From Tritrichomonas musculus (taxonomy: Eukaryota > Parabasalia > Tritrichomonadida > Tritrichomonadidae), in contig JAPFFF010000008.1 of NCBI GenBank assembly GCA_039105265.1, positions 5,270,001 through 5,334,000 on the forward strand: a stretch of 64,000 nucleotides of DNA, in the 5' to 3' direction. The stretch's first letter is position 1. Every line of letters begins with the position of its first letter. The position numbers and the translations under genes were made by a program. Below, one piece after another: positions 21,225 to 32,400 of the stretch. Under the pieces are notes generated by a model, which was not told the origin of the DNA, ran no database searches, and saw only the letters and a list, made by a program, of their open reading frames with translations.

Positions 21225-22535
21225 ATGGAAGATTATATATCAACTTTTCGGCCTTTTTCAAAAAAAGAAGATTATACAGTTACTAAAGAAGAATCAGATG
21301 AAGAAGAAGAAGGTTTTTCAGATTCGAGTGATGAAGAAGATGAAATGGATGGTTTTTTATCTGAAGCAACAATGACAGACAAGGATGCATCTTTAATTAT
21401 GGAAAATTATAGAACAATAGTTGGTGATGATCTTGATGATAAAATTGATGACCCTAGAATTTTACGCGCAAAGCAAATTGATGAGCAAAAAAAAGTCAAC
21501 AAAAAGCATTTTGAACAGCAGATGAGTATGTTTCGTAAATTTTGTTATCGTACCGCAAGTAATAATTGGTTTAATAATATAATTTTAGTTATTGTTATTC
21601 TTCAAGTATCAACATTTTTAATTCAAACAAACCAATCTCTTAGTGATAAAGTTCAATATTATTTAACTGCTTTTGATCAAGTTTGCCTTGGTATCTATGT
21701 TTTTGAAGCAATTGTCAAAATAATAGGATTTCATGAAAGTTATTTTTATGATAATTGGAATAAACTCGATTTTGTTCTTGTTGTTTTATCATTCATGGAT
21801 TACATCACTGCTCTTTCAAGTACAGCTTTTAGCCCAACCTCAATCAGAGTTTTTAGAGTTTTTCGAACATTTAGAGCTTTACGTGCAATCAAACTATTGC
21901 GAAACCGTCATTTTGCTTCACTTTTAGCACTTCTCAATTCTGTAGCTAAATCGTTTGAAGATTGTTTTTGGTCAATTGCTCTTTTACTTATCATTATGTA
22001 CTTTTATTCATTTGTTGGTCTCACTCTTTATAGAGAAGTGTCGCCTGGTAATTTTGGTGATTTTGCATCAACATTTTTCACAATGTTCCAACTCTGTACA
22101 TTTGATGATTGGTATGATGTTTATGATGGTGTTCGATCTATTCAAAAAGGTACAATTTTCTTCTTCTTTACTTTCATTATTATTGGTTCTTTCATTGTTA
22201 TGAACTACATTACTGCTATTCTTACAGATAATGCTTGTCAAGCAGCTGTTGATACAAACGAAATGAAGACATGGATCAAAAAATTGGTCAAAAGGCAAAG
22301 ATCAAATCAAGAAAATGAAGAATTAAACAATACAACAAATAATAAAAAGAATCATTCATCAGGAAAAGGTGCTCCTCAATTAAGGGAAAAATATCCTGAA
22401 TTAAATAATGTCAGACTCAATGATATTTCGCAAGTTCTTGCAATTTTTGGTGAATTGGAAAGAACTCAATTGGTATCCAATGGTCATAAAGCTGTATTTG
22501 GTGAACTTATTGATCAAGCATTAAAAAATGAATAA
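21225..22535 (+). CDS. Single-domain six-TM voltage-gated cation channel, CatSper-like
   Basis: The protein has 436 residues. After a cytosolic acidic N-terminus come S1 (about 115-133), S2 (147-167), S3 (178-198), S4 (206-226), S5 (245-270), a pore loop (279-303) and S6 (311-337). S4 carries R208, R211, R214, R217, R220, K223 and R226, a positive charge at every third position, so the voltage sensor looks intact. The pore reads T292-F-D294-D-W296, matching the T-x-D-x-W signature of calcium-selective CatSper channels. One six-helix domain means a tetramer would be needed. The family conducts Na+ or Ca2+ across the plasma or flagellar membrane; calcium selectivity here is inferred from the motif. 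The C-terminal tail is Asn-rich and then helical. Confidence 0.88.
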   Translation: MEDYISTFRPFSKKEDYTVTKEESDEEEEGFSDSSDEEDEMDGFLSEATMTDKDASLIMENYRTIVGDDLDDKIDDPRILRAKQIDEQKKVNKKHFEQQMSMFRKFCYRTASNNWFNNIILVIVILQVSTFLIQTNQSLSDKVQYYLTAFDQVCLGIYVFEAIVKIIGFHESYFYDNWNKLDFVLVVLSFMDYITALSSTAFSPTSIRVFRVFRTFRALRAIKLLRNRHFASLLALLNSVAKSFEDCFWSIALLLIIMYFYSFVGLTLYREVSPGNFGDFASTFFTMFQLCTFDDWYDVYDGVRSIQKGTIFFFFTFIIIGSFIVMNYITAILTDNACQAAVDTNEMKTWIKKLVKRQRSNQENEELNNTTNNKKNHSSGKGAPQLREKYPELNNVRLNDISQVLAIFGELERTQLVSNGHKAVFGELIDQALKNE

Positions 22536-23085
22536 GATTTTAATTTTTGTATGTAATGTTCTCTATTAAAAAAAAAAAAAAAAATCATTTTATTTCAATT
22601 ATTTTGTTTGTTTATTTTTAAATGTAAAGTAATATTATAATGTAAAGTTTCTTATTATGAACCAAAAAAATGAGCTATTCTTTTGTATGTATTGTCGTTC
22701 TGCTATAAGATCTGATATCGTTGAAATATTTGATTCTCTCAGCAATTGAAATAATTCAATATCTAAATTGAAATTATTTAATTGCTTCACAATTTATTAA
22801 ATATTTGAATATAATGTATAAAAATGAGTGCATATATTTTTATCAACAAAACAAATTTTTTTAATAATTTTATAAATAATATTTAATGATATTATTATTA
22901 ATATATTATCATTTTATTTGTAAAAAATTAGTTTTTTGTTAAGATATTTAAAAATTTTTGGCAATCAAATTTCAACTGGAAATTTTAAACAGGAAGTTCA
23001 CTTAATGCTGCACGTTTTCAATTTTGAAAATAAAATTTATCTATGAAAGTGTTAACAAAAGGAATTCATTTTTCAAAAATAGAAG
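22536..23085. other. AT-rich intergenic region
   Basis: This 550-base spacer between two rightward genes begins with a poly-A run (about 22570-22583) and is otherwise unremarkable AT-rich sequence. No ORF or structured element was seen apart from a possible initiator near its right end. Confidence 0.55.
23066..23073 (+). promoter_or_regulatory. Possible initiator (Inr) of the RAD9-like gene
   Basis: TCATTTTT lies 12 bases upstream of the ATG at 23086. Trichomonads use an initiator of the form TCA-Py-(T/A) close to the start codon, and this position fits. The motif is short and common in AT-rich DNA. Confidence 0.3.
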
Positions 23086-24267
23086 ATGGAAGGAGCACTC
23101 TATAACTCTAAACACATTAAATCTTTTTTTGATTGCCTCACAGCCATTCGTAAAGTGTCAAATGATTTTATTTTCTGTTGTACGTCAACGTTTCTATCAG
23201 TAAGAGCTTTAAATTATTCTCAAACATCTCTACCTGTTCTTATATTTAAAGAATCTTTCTTTAATGAGTACATGTATTCTTCAACCAAAAATGATATTTC
23301 TTTTCAGATGGACGGACAATGCATTAAATTTTTGAAAAAAATATCAATGCCAACTTCTCTCAAAATAATTTTTGATCCAGAAATAGAAAACCCTAAAGTA
23401 TCTTTCGAATTAATCGATAAATATGAAATAATTCATTTATTCGAATTTTTTACTACAGAAGCTTCTGTTTTCGATGCTGTACAAACTAATGAAGCATTGC
23501 TATCGGTAACAATTAGTGTTGATGAATTATATGATATGAGAAATGCTTTCAAATGTCCTTATATTATTTTAAGCTATTCAATTGATGAATTTGAAATTCC
23601 ATCTATTATATTTGAGTCATTTAATTCTGATGATTCAGCTAAACATTCTTTTTATACTCTAAAGCATTCTCCATTCTGCAATATTAAAACAAATAATGAA
23701 TGTCGTATAATTATTTCGTACACAGATTTTATATCAATTATTAAAATCGCCCATGTAACAGGTGACCATGTCGAAATTATTGCTGGGGAACCAGGAAAAG
23801 CGCTTACTATTAGAGCTTCAAATGGAGCATCTTCGTTGAAACTAGAAGCATCTCTAGCAACACTTGCTAGTGATGACTTTATTGCATCTGCTATTAACTC
23901 TCAAAAGTCTTCTGTAGCAAATCAAGCTAATAAATCGCAAAGGATGGATAGTGATTTAGATGATAATGCTCGCTCGATATCACCACCTGAGTCTCCTCTA
24001 AGGAGAAAATCTGCTATCAAGAATGAAACTCAATTAACAGAATCAGGAAGAGTGTCATCTTCAAACAACTCCCAATGTTCAACCTCAACTCAAGTTGTTC
24101 CATGGAAACAAGAAGATTCATGTGAATTTTCAGCATCCCCAGAATTTCCAAGTAAAAGAAAGCATTCTGATATTACTATTGAAAGATCGCAGCCAACAGA
24201 TGATGACTACAATGATGATGAAGAAATTGTTGAACAAGAAAATCATTCAAGCCATAGATTTTTCTAA
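23086..24267 (+). CDS. RAD9-like subunit of the 9-1-1 checkpoint clamp
   Basis: The protein has 393 residues. Residues 1-260 follow the two-lobed PCNA-like layout of Rad9: an opening helix with SFFDCLTAIRKVSNDFIF, then VRALNYSQTSLPVLIFKESF, which matches the Rad9 stretch where 'R-(S/A)-xN-x-S-x-S-A' leads to an 'FFxxY' segment (here FFNEY). A second lobe starts near residue 130. After residue 270 the tail is disordered and Ser/Pro-rich (SPPESPLRRKS; PSKRKHSD), as in Rad9 orthologues whose tails are phosphorylated and recruit TopBP1-type proteins. Rad9 with Hus1 and Rad1 forms a clamp at damaged DNA. Hus1 and Rad1 are not in the window. Confidence 0.72.
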   Translation: MEGALYNSKHIKSFFDCLTAIRKVSNDFIFCCTSTFLSVRALNYSQTSLPVLIFKESFFNEYMYSSTKNDISFQMDGQCIKFLKKISMPTSLKIIFDPEIENPKVSFELIDKYEIIHLFEFFTTEASVFDAVQTNEALLSVTISVDELYDMRNAFKCPYIILSYSIDEFEIPSIIFESFNSDDSAKHSFYTLKHSPFCNIKTNNECRIIISYTDFISIIKIAHVTGDHVEIIAGEPGKALTIRASNGASSLKLEASLATLASDDFIASAINSQKSSVANQANKSQRMDSDLDDNARSISPPESPLRRKSAIKNETQLTESGRVSSSNNSQCSTSTQVVPWKQEDSCEFSASPEFPSKRKHSDITIERSQPTDDDYNDDEEIVEQENHSSHRFF

Positions 24268-24422
24268 TTACTTTAATGTAACGAAAAGTCTTATTTCATG
24301 AAATAGAATTCTCTTGTTTAAACATTTTTTACGATAATAATAAAGTATTTTTTAGTAAATATATATATGTATATAAAATAATTTGGATTTTATGACTATT
24401 TTTATTATTTATGCTATTTTGA

Positions 24423-25994
24423 TTAGTACGAAAGATCAGAGCCGCCAACGAATTCTCTAATGCATGAAATGTGTGGAACTGTCTCAACAGAAACAGGATA
24501 GAACAAGTTCAACAAGCTTTGAACTCGTAATGCCATTGTTGTTATTTCTCGAGCTTTTTCTGATTCTGGATCTTCATTTGGTTCTGGAACTGAAGCTTCG
24601 GCCAGAAGTCCTTTTGCATAAATTGATAAAACTGGTAATTCATAAACTAGAGCTGAATTGAACCAATATTCTGCATTTTGTTGGTAAGGTAAAATATTCT
24701 TTTCTTCTCCTCTTCGAACGCTTCCCCATCGAAGTAAGGTCTGTCTTGGTGAGTGGCCTCTATATTTGAAATCACGAACCATTCTACGAATAAGTCTTAA
24801 TGTACTTGTTGGGAATCTGTGATCAGCGTCAATCTTTAATGGTGTTAAGGCAGATACAAAAATTGGAGTTACTCTATCTCGGCCAAGAGCATTTAACAAA
24901 ATTGGATTTAAGCCATGAATTCCTTCTAATATGAGGAAACTTTTTTCTGGAAGTTGTAAAGATTCGCAGCCTTCGATTTCGCTTTCTGTTGCGTTTTCTG
25001 GATAACTATCGTATCCTTCGCCAAGTTTGAAGTTAAATCTACGGCGTGGAATACGTTCACCAGAAAGTAGTTGGTTAACGCGTTTTCCGAGAAGTTTGAG
25101 GTTGAGACAGTCAATACTTTCGAAATCTTGAAGACCATCTGGTCCAAATGGAACATCTTTGTTATCTTTAAAGTAATCATCCATCTCAATGACAGTTGAT
25201 TGATAGCCGAGAACACGTAAAGCAATGGCAAGTCTCTTTGCAAAAGTAGTCTTGTTTGATGATGATGGTCCAGCAATTGTAACAATCCTTTTATTTTTGA
25301 AATTTGAAGCAAGTTTTTCGGAAATTATGGCAAGTTTTTGTTCATGAAGACCTTCAGCAACCCATTTAATATCATCGATATTGCGTTTATAAATGGCTTC
25401 GTTAAGTTTGGAAACATAATCACAGTTAATAAGCTTAGCCCAATCAGAATACTCATTAATCATATTGTGTACAACTTGTTGATCAACAAATGGACCAATT
25501 TTAGTTGGATCAATACTAGAAGGATATCGAATAAGGAGTCCTTTGCCATATGGACGAATTTCAAATATCTTTAAACGTTCTTTATCGGTTGAGATTTTTT
25601 CAAATGCATAATCTATTATATCTCCAGCCTTTATGCATGGAATTGGATCATCCAACCAAGTTTTTAGAATCCCGACTTTATCAAATAATTTATTTTTAGT
25701 GAATATATCGATTAATTCATCACGAGGAACATAAATCATTTCTAATTTACTGTTCTTATCGTTAAGAAATTCTAGAATCTTATCTGTCAACTTCTGGCAA
25801 ATATCTGGTGTTATTTCTGTACTGTTTTCTTCGTCAGTGCAATAAAGTCCATCGCCAACGCTATGGTCGATTTTTAGTCTTCGGTTAAATAAAATACTGT
25901 AACGAGTAGAAAGAAGAAAAGTGAGAGAAACATGCTCCGAAATAAGTTGAGAGCGGATTACTGAATCACGTAAAATGTTTGCTTGTAGAGTCAT
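24423..25994 (-). CDS. Uridine kinase/phosphoribulokinase-family nucleoside kinase with N-terminal extension
   Basis: The protein has 523 residues from the ATG at 25994. Residues 1-220 form an N-terminal half resembling the one that precedes the kinase domain in long bacterial-type nucleoside kinases. The kinase half starts with a Walker A loop GPSSSNKTTFAKR (about residues 241-254). The region then holds VIEMDDYF, which fits the substrate-binding D-D-Y-(F/Y) motif of uridine kinases, then RRRFNFKLGEG and a LILEGIHGLNP Walker-B-like strand. Late residues RRMVRDFKYRGHSPRQTL resemble the lid region of this fold. Expected activity is ATP-dependent phosphorylation of a nucleoside, useful in a parasite that salvages nucleosides; the substrate is not determined. 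The architecture suggests a bacterial-type gene, but the window cannot prove transfer. Confidence 0.8.
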   Translation of the reverse strand: MTLQANILRDSVIRSQLISEHVSLTFLLSTRYSILFNRRLKIDHSVGDGLYCTDEENSTEITPDICQKLTDKILEFLNDKNSKLEMIYVPRDELIDIFTKNKLFDKVGILKTWLDDPIPCIKAGDIIDYAFEKISTDKERLKIFEIRPYGKGLLIRYPSSIDPTKIGPFVDQQVVHNMINEYSDWAKLINCDYVSKLNEAIYKRNIDDIKWVAEGLHEQKLAIISEKLASNFKNKRIVTIAGPSSSNKTTFAKRLAIALRVLGYQSTVIEMDDYFKDNKDVPFGPDGLQDFESIDCLNLKLLGKRVNQLLSGERIPRRRFNFKLGEGYDSYPENATESEIEGCESLQLPEKSFLILEGIHGLNPILLNALGRDRVTPIFVSALTPLKIDADHRFPTSTLRLIRRMVRDFKYRGHSPRQTLLRWGSVRRGEEKNILPYQQNAEYWFNSALVYELPVLSIYAKGLLAEASVPEPNEDPESEKAREITTMALRVQSLLNLFYPVSVETVPHISCIREFVGGSDLSY

Positions 25995-26463
25995 CAAATT
26001 CTTGATAAGATATAATAAAAAAAAAAAAAAAATGTGAGATTTATTAAGAAATATTATTATCTTTTTTATCTTAAAGAATAATTTAATTTATTAAATAATT
26101 ATTGCTTATTCATTTGTAACTAGGCTTTAAGTTTATTAAATAATAAAATAATAAGATTTTGTTGATTTAATAATAAAGATTTTATTAAAAATAGTAAACA
26201 TTTGAATTTAAAATTTGAATATCTTGATAAATATTTTCCAAATAATATGAAAAAAAATGAATTAATATAAAATTTAATATGATGTATCAATATTTATCAT
26301 ATAGAATATTATCTTTAAAAAATTCAAATTATTGTCTAATGATAATAAACTCAATTTTTGAAGAAATGGATAATTTTATTAACATTTGAAAAAATAACAA
26401 CATTTACAAAAAATAATGATCATTTTTTATTTATGTATACAAATAATTAAAATACAAATCAAG
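25995..26463. other. AT-rich intergenic region between same-strand genes
   Basis: This 469-base stretch includes a poly-A run at about 26017-26031 just upstream of the kinase start. It should contain the kinase promoter and the USP gene terminator. No gene or repeat element seen. Confidence 0.55.
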
Positions 26464-29400
26464 TTATGGAATGTGAGATATTAAAATATTTTTGGCTCTT
26501 TCAGAGAAATCCCAAGTTGGCCAAATCTGTTTTTTAAATGGAATAGATGATATAACCTGTTCACTAAAGTTCGGTTTCATTTCACAAATAAGTGAAAGAG
26601 CGCTAAAAATGCGTTTATATCCGCTTAGGCAAATAAATTGATACTTTGTATCAAATTGTGATGAGAGCAATAAAATAGCTTCACCGATTTGTTCATCATT
26701 AATTTTTGATAATATAATTCTTGCCATTTCTTCAAGTTCATTGCTTTCATAAATGTCATTATGGGATAAAATGGTAACGAAATAATTATTTAAAATCTCC
26801 AAATTTTCTATCTTTTTGACGAATTCAACAATTTTTTGATTGAATTCAGGAGCAACTTTTTCAATAGGATATTTTGATAAAATTTCCAAAAATTCAGTGA
26901 CTTCACTCTCAAACTCGTTTTTTTCGAATTGAAGGACAAAATCGAAATAACGGAAAATTAAATTAGATTTTAATTGAAATCTAATATTATCACAGAAAAT
27001 CTTCTTAAAATGAGGAATCTTGTTCATTATTAGCTTTGTAAATTCCCATAAAGTGTCAAGATCTTCTTGTTGATTTTTGGATGAAGAAAATCTTCTCTGA
27101 AGTAAGTACAAGAAACGGTTGAAAGCATCATCTGGAATTTCAAGGCTTGGAAAATCTTCAACTTTATTAATTTTAATTAATAAAGAAGGAATCAATTTAT
27201 AAATGATTTCGTAATGAGTTATATTTTTGAAAAAGTCTGTCAATAAAATTTGAATTATTTCAGGTGATATGTCAGCTTCACTTTTCAAAAGTGAATTAAT
27301 TTTTTTATAATTTTTCAATGAAGTAGGATAAGTATAAACTTCTTTAAAATCATTAATTTTTTCATTATTAAAATTAATAATTTTCATAATACATTCATCT
27401 GCTTCTTCGTAATCATAAAATAAAAACAAGTTTTTAAAGAATTCATAATTTTCGGGTGTTTCAAAGTAAGCTTTGAAAACTTCATCTGATGATTTTAATA
27501 CAGCTGAGAGAAATAGCTTTAATTTTGAATTATTGTGAATGGAATTCTTTGCATTATAAAAAATGGATTTTAGGTACTGGGGCCCTGCAACTTTTGTCAC
27601 TTCTGGCGGGAAAATATTCAATGTGATCAAAAGGTTTTCGTAGCAGAATTCAAAGTCATTAGATTTTTCTTTGCAGCTATTAAACAAGTCCAAGATTGTA
27701 TTAAAGTGTTCAACTTTGAAATCTTTGGTCATTGTCAAAAGTGCCCTGTAAGTGGCCAAAAAGCTTCTCATCCAGAATGAGTAGTGACTGATTTTCGGGA
27801 TTAACTCTTCCTTAACAAAGAGATCCATCTGATCTATGACAACAAGCATTCCACTTGGTAATTCTGCATTAGAAACTTTTTCTAAATTTTCAGAACTTTC
27901 ATTCAAAACTTTTTCAAAGCTTTCAATAGTATCAGTACTTTCATTCAAATTTTTTTCTAAATTTTCAGAACTTTCAAGTTCAACTTTTTCTTTCAATTTT
28001 TCAGAACTTTCGGTTTTTTCTTTCAATTTTTCAATTGCAATTTGTTCTTTCAATTTTTCTTTTTGAGCTTTGGATATCCATTTGGTAGCAGCCGATGGTT
28101 TTTTATCTTTAAATTGCAAATTTGACGGAAAAGTGACGGTGTCAAATATCTCTTGCAGTATCTGCACACCTAATGCGAACACTTCACTGTTGAAATCGAT
28201 AAGCAAAGGACAGACGCAATTTCTGAAATGTTTAACGAGTGCCTCTTTCAAGTTAGGCTTCATCGTTCTCAAGTAATAAAGAAGCATTGAAGCCACGTCA
28301 ATTGAGTTGATAGAGAAGTGGAACTTGAAGATCATTGAAGAAGCGTCAAAGTCAGAATAAGAGAGGACGTTTATTACCAATCTTATGAACTTGATTGAAT
28401 TAAATTTCTGTTTTGTCATACTTGAATAAAACTTAAAAATTGAATCTATTTGATAACTTTGTTTAGTTACAACAACAAAGTTAAAATAGCTGCTGTAATT
28501 TGTCATTGATTCGAGGATTTTCTTTCTATTTGAAAGTGTGACCAATTTAGAATTCAATCCGGTTGGCGTTATTCTTTGAAGTATCCTAAAAGCAGGAGAG
28601 AAATCGACTTCTTCAAGGACAACTTCACTGATCAATGTTTGATAAAAATCTTCAATTTTCTTTGAAATTGAACATCTCCAATCTTCCTTTTCAACAATTT
28701 TGAAATGTTTTATGAATCTCAAAGGAACAGTCAATAGATGATGAAAGTTTCTCCAAGCCAAAGAATCGACGAATGATCTCACAAAAATCTCAGCCAAAGG
28801 CAAAACATCATCTTTATTTAATGATTGAAAAGTAGATTCAATGAGTTCATTCAATGATGAAATGATAACATTTGAATCACAATTCAAATAAATCGGTTTG
28901 ATTTTGTCATCAAAATTTGAGAGAATGTAACTAATGAGCCATTTTTCTTTCTGGTTTTTATGAATGTTTTCTTTCAATCTTTCAGAGATGACGTAAGAAT
29001 CATCGCCATTTGATGAATGTGTGAAAATGTTGATGAAGTAATCAGTCATTATTTCAGTAGATTGAATATGAGATGCTAAATAGACCATGTTTTTAGAGAA
29101 GATTGATTGTTGCTCTAAAAACTGATGATTTTCATTTTCTATTTTATTCTTTAATGAAGGACTTAATAAATCAAACTCTTCTTGAATTGATATTTCATCA
29201 TTCACATCAAGTGAATAAAATAACAAATATGCACAAAAACTACTCGATTGACCACCAAAAGTTTCTTCCATGAAATCATTAAAATTAAAAATAGAAAGAT
29301 TTTTATCATTGCATTTAATCCAAGTTTCTTTGTGCTTAACTAATGAAATGTAATGACCAGAATTTGCATTGCCTTCGTGAAGAACAACTCCTTTTAATGT

Positions 29401-32400
29401 ATATTTTGTATTTGTCTCTTTTTCGTCTTCTAATAAAGGTGAAATATCAATTGTTTGAGGAACTTCAAATCTGCTTTTAATTTTAATATAATTAAAAGTA
29501 CTTCGACTATATTCAAACCGTTTCAAATGAAGAACAAGATTCGGTGGTGCAACTTTTATTCTTGTGTATTTTTTGGCATCAATTTTGGTGCCCAAAGTGT
29601 CAGAAAAAATTTGATTTTCACCAGTGAACAATTCATATTTTAAGAAAGAATTGAATGACTCTTCTATCGTTGTGAAATGTTTAATATCAATTGATAAAGC
29701 AAAAAAGTTTTCTTCATTTGATGAACAATATGAATCATTAACATCAGTGATCTTGTGTATAAATGTGCCTTTAAATGGTCGCTGTAAATTCTCCGGTAAT
29801 TGATCAAGGAATAAAATCATGAATTCAACAGCATCTTGTTGTTCATGCGTGTTGATCAATTGTTTACCCCAACCTTTAAAAGTCCTACAAAAATCGTTGG
29901 TGTCAATGTAGCCTTTCTTACCAAATAACATATTAACAAAGATATTGAAAATTTGTGATTTTCCGTTATCATCAACTTTTTCAATAGTTTCTTGTTTTCC
30001 TTCTTCTTGAAACAGCAAATCACGAAATTGAATGCAATTAAATAATTGTTGAAAAACAGAATTCATATAACAAGTTGCTCCAAGATTAGTTAAACCTGCA
30101 TAGCCGATTATTTTCTTCTCAATTTGAGAAGGTGAATAATTCCAGAATTTTGAAGGATTTTTAAATAATTCAGAAAAAATTTTATGAATGTTATCTAAAC
30201 AAGAAGGAAACTTTTCAATTAATGATGTGCATAAATTAAAAGATGCTTTTTGTTCTGTTGAAGAATCACAATGAAGTGCACGTGATATAAGTTGTGTAAT
30301 AATTTCAGGATTAATTGAATTCAATTCAATATTATTAGAATCAATAATTGAAATTGCTACTTCACACAAAGAAATAAATGTTTGTCCTTTCTCATGAATT
30401 AGAATTGAGACACATTTATCAAAGACATCATTAGTAACAATATCAGTTGGAACGATAGGAATTAATAATGTAAACAAATCAACAAAATGTTGATAATTAA
30501 TTAAATTTATTTGCTCAATTTTTTGAAGTGTCATTTCAAAAATAGGACTCAAATTCTTAAGTGATTTCGATGAATCTAAAATGATTTGCCATTCATCTTT
30601 ATTTGTTTTAATTATCACTTTTTCATACAATTCTAAATTGTTAATAATTGCATCAGTATCAGGAAACATTAATACAATTTTTTTATATAAATAAGCAGCA
30701 CTTAAAATTGTATTTTCATCATTACTATTCACAATTGCATTAAATAACAATTCAATTAAATCATTGGAACAACTTTCATCATTCTCGGTGATTAAAAAAA
30801 AGAAAATTCGAAGAATTTCATATAAAACTTTCTCACTTTTTTCTTTGTTTTCTTTACAATAAAGAATTAATTTGTCAATGAATTTAAAATTGACATAATT
30901 TTCTATGATTGTCTCATAATCACCAAGAATTAATTGATCAACTAAAGTTTGAAGACAATATTGAACAAAGTAGAAATCTTCATTATTATCATTAATTACT
31001 TCAATAACTTTAGAAGGATCTAAAGTCATTTCAACAACGGAATGTTCATTTGGCAAATAATCCAAAATTTTATTGGTTATATCAAAAAGTTCCTCAACTT
31101 TAATTAATTTAAACAAATATTGTTGGAATCTTTCATTTGTTAAGAAAATAGAAGGAAGCTTTGATAAATCAGGGACCTTTAAATTTATATTTCCAACACA
31201 AAGAAGAATATGAAATGTCATTTCATTATTAACAATGTCATAAAAATTAAGAGCAGCTGAATCTTCAGCTGAACTATTTTTATAAGACAAGTACAACGTC
31301 GATGATGTCGATGTAACATTTTTTAATCTTTGAGTTAATTGACGAACAGTGTCTGTTTTATCACACAAGAACCTCTTCTTAAATTTCTTGTCTTTGATTG
31401 TTACAATGACACGTTGTGATCGATAAATCGAATGGCTTTCAAATCCAAAATCTTCTAGATGTGTCGCTTTTTCGCTATTAGTAATGATCATATACAAAAA
31501 GTTCAAATACCTTCTTTTCAGTTCATTTGAAGATTCATTTGAAACGATGATCGGTAACAGTTTATCATGGATTGTCCCAAGTAAATCAACTTCTTTTTTG
31601 TCTGAAAAATTGGTCAGAAAACAGAACAAGACATCATTGACATACATTGAGACTTCATTGTCATTGGCTTCAGACAATAGCTTGAATAATATGTCGGTGC
31701 CAATGACTGGTGGACGAGTGAAGAAGAATTGTGTGGGCAAGATTTCGTTACTTTGTGGATCCTTTGGCTTGATTTTGCCTTCTTTAAGATTGGACAATAA
31801 AAGATACGCTTTTATGAATGACGAAAAGGAAATCGTAGCATGATGAAAGTCGTACTTGCCAATGATCGTAGGGAAAAGTTCAAAGGCTTGCCTCGTGGTC
31901 GCATTCTTGCCAAGTGACCGGAAAATTTGCAGAAAGAAGCTCCAAAGAGGATCGTCAAGAATGCAACTAAAGATGTGAAAAAGTTCAGTTGTCACTGTTT
32001 TGGTCATTTTTATGTCATATTGGGCAATAAGCTCAAAAATGGCAGAGCGGTTGTAGCTCAAGCATCCAATTAACCGCTCTTCAAAGTCAGACATATAACG
32101 GAGATCTAATGGTGAAAAAGTGCTGATTATCTTCCTTAGTAAAGATTTCACAATTAAAAAGCAATGGTCATCATAGCTATTATTATCAACTTCAACTTTT
32201 TGAATACTTTGATTTTCATTTTCACTTTTTTGTTCAATTTTGTTTTCATTGTCAACTTTTTGAATACTTTGGTCACCGTTTTCACTTTTTTGTTCAATTA
32301 TGTTTTCATTGTTAACTTTTTGAGTACTTTGGTCATCGTTTTCACTTTTTTGTTCAATTATGTTTTCATTGTTAACTTTTTGAGTACTTTGGTCATCGTT

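Noticed and set aside
26464-26500. Possible tRNA or snRNA genes in host intergenic regions
   Set aside because: I scanned the intergenic stretches by eye and saw no cloverleaf or B-box consensus; a covariance-model search would be decisive.
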